From contig NVXK01000005.1 of assembly GCA_002733905.1 (NCBI GenBank), forward strand, positions 100,651-164,650: a stretch of 64,000 nucleotides of DNA. Reading direction: 5' to 3'. The DNA comes from Robiginitomaculum sp. GTDB lineage: Bacteria > Pseudomonadota > Alphaproteobacteria > Caulobacterales > Maricaulaceae. The notes under the pieces are model-generated. The model was not told the DNA's origin. It made no database searches and saw nothing but the letters and a program-made list of their open reading frames with translations. Shown here piece by piece: positions 59,414 through 64,000 of this stretch. The translations under genes and the position numbers were made by a program. The first letter of the stretch is position 1, and each line of letters starts with the position of its first letter.

Positions 59414-61153
59414 GTGAGTGTAGATAGGGAGAAACTTATTTCTGCTGTGTATTCGGCGAGCATGTCACCAGAGTTTTATTATGAAAGCCTTGATGCGATT
59501 GATACATTGTTCTTTGAACAAGTTTCAAATGTTGGAGATTCAACATTCAATAATAAACATAATATAGATCGAGAAATTTTGCATCACATACGGCGCTCTA
59601 ATGAAATAAGTGATCGCCTTGGGCGCCCCAAACTAGATAAATCTCGCGCAGAGCTATTACTTGAAACTGCGCCAAACCCGGCATTTATTTTTGATCAATC
59701 TGAAAACATTGTGGCTATGAATGATATGGCTAGACTGGCTGGTTTCAGGTCATGCCAAGTATTATCTAATTGCTGCACGAGCGAACATGTGTTGATGCGC
59801 ATTCGTGATTTTGTGTTTCGGAACGACAGCCAAAAACTTTTGATCGAACCAGGTTATATAAATGCGGAAAAGAACATAAATACCTGTATCTTTGTACGGC
59901 GAACAGGCAAAAATTCAAAACCCCATGGCGAGAAACAAGATGGGCATTTACGGCACCAGTATTTTCTCACCATGGTTAATCTAGGTTTCGATCAATCAAA
60001 AACGGAGTTGCTCAAAGAAACTTATGAATTAACACAGGCCGAGGTAGATGTTGCAGTGCATTTGGCGAGTGGGCTGCAAATTCCAGAAATTGCGACAAAA
60101 CGAAATGTAAAAGTCGAGACGGTTCGGTTTCAGATTAAAGCCATAAAGAGAAAAACCAACTCGCGGGACCTTTCGTCTATTGTACGTCTCGTGTGTGGTT
60201 TTTCTGCAGGCATATTGACATCATCCCAGCTATCCACATCAGGCAGAGAGAACACAGAACAGGCGCCCCAGCTGAAAATACAAAAACAAATTACATTAAG
60301 TGATGGGCGCAAGATGAGTTATCTGGAACAGGGTGATCCAGAGGGCATCCCTGTCTTATTGCTACATACTATTCCGTATGGAGCAGAACTCATCAAGGGT
60401 GCGGCGGAGGCAGCAAAACGTATGAATTTGCGTATTATATCGCCTTATCGCCCGGGGTATGGTCGTTCAGAAACGCATAAAGATGCGAAAGGGGACGCAT
60501 ATATAAATATGGTATGTACTGACATGCATGAGTTGCTGGGGCAGTTAAACATTGATCAGGTGGCGATTGCGGGTATCGCTATAGGCCCTGTATATGCAAT
60601 GCGGTTTGCTCATCTTTATCCGGATCGGGTTTCTCATCTTTTTGCTATATCACGAACACCAATGTGGAAGGATGAATGGATAGCTAAGACGCCAAAACGT
60701 CAGCGGCTTTTCATGAGAATTACAAGACATACGCCGCAGTTATTGTCATTAATATTGAAGGCTACCATGGCCTATATTGATAAAGGTCATGCCAAGCACT
60801 CCTTCAATGTGGCATGTGCCGATAGTACCGCCGATATGTCCGCACTTAGAAATCCAGAAATTAGCAGTTTGATGGAAAAGGAATTTGTTGAGGGGTTAAT
60901 ACCGGGTGTAGATGCTATGCATCATGAAATTGTTCTTGGCATGAAAGATTATAGTCAAGAGGCTTTGGGCCTTAAACATAAATTTTATGTATTACACGGG
61001 GATGACGACAAGGTCTTTAATGTCTCTCAATCACAAGCTTTTGTTGATTATGTCCCTGGGACTGAGTTGGAAGTTGTCAAAGGGGCAGGTCATTTGTTGA
61101 TTTATAGTCATTGGAAATATGTCCTTCAGGCAATCAAGAAAAAGCTTGGTTAA
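59414..61153 (+). CDS. LuxR-type regulator fused to a degenerate alpha/beta-hydrolase domain (paralog B)
   Basis: The 579-residue protein has a sensor-like N-terminal region (PAS-like TAPNPAFIFDQSENIVAMND at 85-104), a LuxR HTH at about 206-262 (LTQAEVDVAVHLASGLQIPE) and an alpha/beta-hydrolase domain (293-579). The nucleophile elbow reads GIAIG (387-391), with Ala where Ser is expected. Acid loop HGDDD and His in GAGHLL are kept. Catalysis is therefore unlikely and ligand sensing more likely. The GTG start at 59414 follows GGGGAG. It is divergent from the DUF1329 gene. Confidence 0.83.
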   Translation: MSVDREKLISAVYSASMSPEFYYESLDAIDTLFFEQVSNVGDSTFNNKHNIDREILHHIRRSNEISDRLGRPKLDKSRAELLLETAPNPAFIFDQSENIVAMNDMARLAGFRSCQVLSNCCTSEHVLMRIRDFVFRNDSQKLLIEPGYINAEKNINTCIFVRRTGKNSKPHGEKQDGHLRHQYFLTMVNLGFDQSKTELLKETYELTQAEVDVAVHLASGLQIPEIATKRNVKVETVRFQIKAIKRKTNSRDLSSIVRLVCGFSAGILTSSQLSTSGRENTEQAPQLKIQKQITLSDGRKMSYLEQGDPEGIPVLLLHTIPYGAELIKGAAEAAKRMNLRIISPYRPGYGRSETHKDAKGDAYINMVCTDMHELLGQLNIDQVAIAGIAIGPVYAMRFAHLYPDRVSHLFAISRTPMWKDEWIAKTPKRQRLFMRITRHTPQLLSLILKATMAYIDKGHAKHSFNVACADSTADMSALRNPEISSLMEKEFVEGLIPGVDAMHHEIVLGMKDYSQEALGLKHKFYVLHGDDDKVFNVSQSQAFVDYVPGTELEVVKGAGHLLIYSHWKYVLQAIKKKLG

Positions 61154-61461
61154 CCGCATTAAGTGGAGCGCCTCACACCTAGAAGTGCGGCGGGGCTATT
61201 CTATAGAATTCGTGCCAATAATCCTTCACCACCGTGACTATGATTTCGGAGAGTTAGTTTTGTTGGCGCGTATATAAACGGGTGTTCTTACGCATATCAT
61301 TGATTTGGGACTATGTTCGTGCATTGCCGGTAATTGCTCCTTGCTTTTCACGTGAAATAGTTGATCATATTCATTCCGCTCATATTGCCAAATTTTGGGA
61401 ATTGTAACCCACAGCGCGTTATTGTGCGTGTCACGGGTGCGGCCTTTCAGAAAGATGGACC

Positions 61462-61584
61462 ATGGCCAAAGGTAAGAATTCACGAAAAGAAGTAAAGAAA
61501 CCAAAAAAAGACAAACCTAAAACCAACGCAGCTGCAGCCTCAAATAAAGCCGGAACGACAGTCGCCGGAAAGAAAATGATCTAA
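61462..61584 (+). CDS. Small lysine-rich protein (40 aa)
   Basis: The ATG at 61462 opens 40 codons, MAKGKNSRKEVKKPKKDKPK followed by an Ala/Gly/Thr-rich end, and TAA at 61582-61584. The start closely resembles small, basic proteins common in Proteobacteria (MAKGxNSRKEVKKPKK pattern), whose role is unknown. A hairpin follows at 61646. It sits inside the island's right part, between LuxR paralog B and the P3 repeat. No other gene is seen between 61154 and 62086. Confidence 0.7.
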   Translation: MAKGKNSRKEVKKPKKDKPKTNAAAASNKAGTTVAGKKMI

Positions 61585-61645
61585 CTTATTGTATGGACGC
61601 AAATACTTAAGGCTACAAACACAAAGTCGCCCAAAACGTTATTAT

Positions 61646-61680
61646 AGCGGGCATGAAAATTATTGAACTTTATGCCCGCT
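61646..61680 (+). terminator. Possible terminator after the 40-aa gene
   Basis: AGCGGGCAT (61646-61654) pairs perfectly with ATGCCCGCT (61672-61680) around 17 bases, followed by TTGGGGGATTTT. The long loop and interrupted T-run make it weaker than a standard terminator. Confidence 0.45.
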
Positions 61681-61701
61681 TTGGGGGATTTTAAGCGCCG
61701 A

Positions 61702-61904
61702 GTCACTCCCTTGTCACCGTGACCAAATTGAATGTTTGCAATAAAATTGCACCAAACTTCACTTTCCCGCTTTCCTTTAAACTACCAACCTTCATTTTCA
61801 TGCATTCTTGTTGGCTCATGCCCATTTAGCTCCACTGGTCTTACAAACCAATTTCTGCTATGGCATGCAAGAGGTCGACGGTTCGATTCCGTTCGGCTCC
61901 ACCA
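61702..61904 (+). repeat. Right attachment site: left-arm repeat P3 with tRNA-Ala 3' core variant
   Basis: GTCACTC at 61702 and GTCACCG at 61713 (11-bp spacing) begin the P3 repeat, which runs through CTTCATTTTCATGCATTC and TTACAAACCAATTTCTGCT into the core at 61860-61904. The core equals the last 45 bp of tRNA-Ala except for two changes (GACGG and CCGTT in the T-stem) that pair with each other. Sequence after 61906 has no match to R1 or R2 and is probably chromosome. Confidence 0.7.
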
Positions 61905-62086
61905 ACTAGTCTCCGTTAAAACTGGAGATATATACCTCCTCGAATTAGTATCGTAGTTTCCGTGGGTTAGCGGGTATGTTGCCCCGTTATAACGCGCAAG
62001 AGACGCCAAATAGTGTCTCATATAGAGCATATATAGGGTTTGTCTCTCTGAGGGTTTTCTGTGACCGCTTAAATTTTTAGCCGATG

Positions 62087-63160
62087 CTATTCAAATCCAA
62101 GGTATTTGCGCTGATCTTCCCAAAGGATGGGCAAATTTGCCGAACGCTTCAACCGCATAGCTGTGAGATCAACAGGTTGATGGCCATTGCGAATATCCGT
62201 CACTATGCTCGGAGCGAGATACACAAGCGGCATAAGGTTCTTCGCATCGCCATGATCCATGTTGTGTAGTAGTGCAAATTTTTTGATTGAAGTGACGATA
62301 CCATTTTCAAGCCCCGTTTTTGATGCATGAGCCTTGGCAACCAGTTTAATAAGTGCCGGATCAATAGCGGACGAAGACGGTGTCTTGCCACCAATCACCA
62401 TCTTCATTTCTTGCCCTCTGCGCTTGATAGATACGGGATGAGTGAATTCGTATGTAATGTCGCTTCCGGGTTTGAAGCGGAAGGTTTTTTGAATAGCTCG
62501 CTCTTTGAACCGGATATAAATCTGCCCTTCGGAGAGTGTAATTGACTGGAGGAGGTTGCTGTAAAGTGCTTTGAGTTTAGATTGGCCACATTTACCAATT
62601 CTTACAGACAGTGTTTTGCCCTTATTAATGAAGGCCGATATTTGATGTGCAGGGGCACCCTGTATATTTAAAAGCTGAATAGCGGAAATATCAGATTCAA
62701 GTGTTTGCACAAGAATACCATGAACAATGTCCTCAATTATTTTAGCAGGAATCCGCCACCCAGTATCCCGATCACCCGATTTTAGCTTCTGGCTGACATA
62801 GTAATGATAATCTTGCCCTTTCTTGTTGGCATGATGCGGAACAAGTCTCTGACCTTCATCATCCAAGAGAAGCCCTGCGAGGAGTGCGGGGGACTTGCTG
62901 TTTCCCTCTCTCGATCTTTCAACAGCATGTGATTTGAGTGTGGCTTGAACCTGATCTCATATTTTCTGATCAATGATGGCCTCGTGGTTACCCTTGTAGA
63001 TATTGTCCTTGTGCTGAATTTGTCCGATATAAAGCGGGTTGTTCAAAATGGCATAGATGTGACCACGGCAAAAACTTTTGTCGCCGCTTGTCTTTCCTGA
63101 CTTATGTTCTCGTAACCGGGTCTTTAAACCACGCCCATTTTTCCATTTAACGATGGGCGA
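62087..63160 (-). pseudogene. Broken large serine recombinase (C-terminal half, in-frame TGA)
   Basis: The minus frame from 63160 reads SPIVKWKNGRGLKTRLREHK, then FCRGHIYAILNNPLYIGQIQ and EAIIDQKI, then TGA at 62957-62959 where Trp is normal, then DQVQATLKSHAVERSREGN, SPALLAGLLLDDEGQRLVPHH and on to the stop at 62087. This is the recombinase and coiled-coil/C-terminal part of a large serine recombinase of the Cys-poor type. The N-terminal catalytic resolvase domain is absent. A separate 74-codon frame at 63124-63348, unrelated in sequence, overlaps its 5' end. Confidence 0.8.
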
Positions 63161-63520
63161 TTAAATCCACGCTTTGTACTGTCATAGCTATTGGGAATAT
63201 CCAGTTTCTTTTGTGAAGCGCGTGCCACACCGATAGCACCGTCAAGCTCGCGCTTAACTTCGTGCAAGACTTCAAGCTGACCGATTTCATGGCACCCTGA
63301 ATGGTAGGCGTACTGAGCGATTTCATTGAGGACGGGGCTGTTTTGCAAAGGCGTATTGTGCTTGGTTGTAGAGGGGGTTTTATCTTAAAGGGATGGCTGA
63401 AAATATACAGGACGTTTGTCAGAGCACAGTATTAAAGACATAAATTGTGTTTCTGAACAGAAGCATGGAAGTAGATTTTATAGTGGGAAGGAGGAAGGTG
63501 TGAGGTTTTGATACAAAAAA

Positions 63521-63546
63521 GCGCACCCCAGAAACCCAGGATGCGC
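63521..63546 (-). terminator. Terminator of the TonB-dependent receptor gene
   Basis: GCGCACCCCAG (63521-63531) pairs imperfectly with the CCAGGATGCGC arm (63536-63546). AAAAAA precedes it on the plus strand, so a T-run follows on the minus strand. It lies 65 bp after the receptor stop codon. Confidence 0.7.
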
Positions 63547-63610
63547 TGTATGAATAATTTTAATTTAGCGGAACTTTCTTTGTTTCAGTACCCGCTAAGA
63601 TCACTAGAGA

Positions 63611-64000
63611 CTAGAATGATTTTTCTACAGTCATGAAGAATTGACGTCCTAGGTATCCTTCGAAATACTGACTAGAGAAAGGCCAAACACCAAGGCGACC
63701 CGCTGTACCCACGTCATCACCAGTGGATAGGCGAGAAGGTGTTGCAGCAAACAGGTTACTTACGCCCACGACAACTCTCAGTGTATCCCATTCTTTACGT
63801 ATGGAAACATCGTGCGTGATAAAAGCGTCAACCGCTGTGATTTGAGTAGATGGGCCAGAATAGAAGTAATTTACTAAACCATCTTCACCTTCATAATCAA
63901 GATTGTCTGTACCGCCAGTATAGTTAGCAGTCCATGACCCTGTCCAGTCTTTCCGTGTGAAGAGAGCTTGTACAGTGCCTACAACCTTTGGATCACCAGC
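63611..64000 (-). CDS. TonB-dependent receptor, C-terminal part (5' end outside window)
   Basis: The minus frame is open from the window end to TAG at 63611-63613 (129 residues). It has the pattern of the last beta-strands of a TonB-dependent outer-membrane receptor: WTANYTGGTDNLDYEG, VDAFITHDVSIRKEWDTLRVVVGVSNLFAATPS and the terminal GYLGRQFFMTVEKSF with the closing aromatic signal for the BAM complex. The substrate cannot be told from this end. The gene lies outside the island. It has its own terminator. Confidence 0.85.
   Translation of the reverse strand, partial: AGDPKVVGTVQALFTRKDWTGSWTANYTGGTDNLDYEGEDGLVNYFYSGPSTQITAVDAFITHDVSIRKEWDTLRVVVGVSNLFAATPSRLSTGDDVGTAGRLGVWPFSSQYFEGYLGRQFFMTVEKSF

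Noticed and set aside
62087-63160. Serine recombinase as the integrase of the tRNA-Ala island
   Set aside because: It lies outside the right attachment core, lacks the catalytic domain, and large serine recombinases do not normally use tRNA 3' ends with phased arm sites. A lost tyrosine integrase fits better.

Overview
The window comes from a fairly AT-rich alphaproteobacterial chromosome. The evidence is gene order typical of that class: rho-ppsR-maf-aroE-coaE-dnaQ, tsaE-amgK-murU-addB-addA-trxA, trpF-trpB-trpA-accD-folC and TIGR02300/aroA-cmk-rpsA-ihfB. A class II-type AroA, an alphaproteobacterial AccD without a four-cysteine zinc finger and a TonB-dependent receptor agree. A marine Hyphomonadaceae, Maricaulales or Kordiimonadales-like organism would fit, but I cannot name the genus.

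Layout. 1-2.3 kb: a 5'-truncated gene, a membrane-protein gene with an in-frame stop, a DCC thiol protein and a GST. 2.3-8 kb: rho and the ppsR-maf-aroE-coaE-dnaQ operon. 8-22 kb: a TPR/membrane protein, aconitase, IspZ, FtsY, MtaB, DUF3088 and DUF4166 proteins, a GbsR/MarR regulator, a sterol desaturase-like hydroxylase, a CadC-like regulator and a ferredoxin. 22-31 kb: tRNA t6A synthesis (tsaE), MurNAc recycling (amgK-murU), AddAB repair nuclease and thioredoxin. 31-37.4 kb: folC, accD, trpA/B/F and mscL on the minus strand, interrupted by a plus-strand membrane gene. 37.5-44.7 kb: ihfB, arsC, an MNT-HEPN fusion, rpsA, cmk, aroA, a zinc-ribbon protein and a metallo-beta-lactamase-fold lipoprotein. 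45.0-61.9 kb: a degenerate genomic island in tRNA-Ala(GGC). 62-64 kb: a broken serine recombinase and the 3' end of a TonB-dependent receptor gene.

The island carries three copies of the tRNA 3' end (45055, 55471, 61860). Two flanking repeats contain paired GTCACTC motifs one helical turn apart, which look like integrase arm sites. No tyrosine integrase is visible, so the island looks immobile. Cargo: DNA-binding proteins, a fusion of an RNase H-like domain with an HD phosphohydrolase whose 3' end runs antisense into an excisionase-like gene, an HNH nuclease, and two LuxR regulators fused to alpha/beta-hydrolase domains. Both hydrolase domains have lost the nucleophilic serine. Each regulator stands divergently beside a gene for an exported protein (a PKD-repeat autotransporter-like protein or a DUF1329 protein).

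The most unusual signal outside the island is a dispersed repeat with a basic unit of 39 nt. It sits between co-directional genes and ends exactly at the Shine-Dalgarno/start region of dnaQ, ftsY and trpB, always in the same orientation to transcription. In trpF it is translated as a 13-residue peptide repeat. Its hairpin stem differs between copies by paired base changes.
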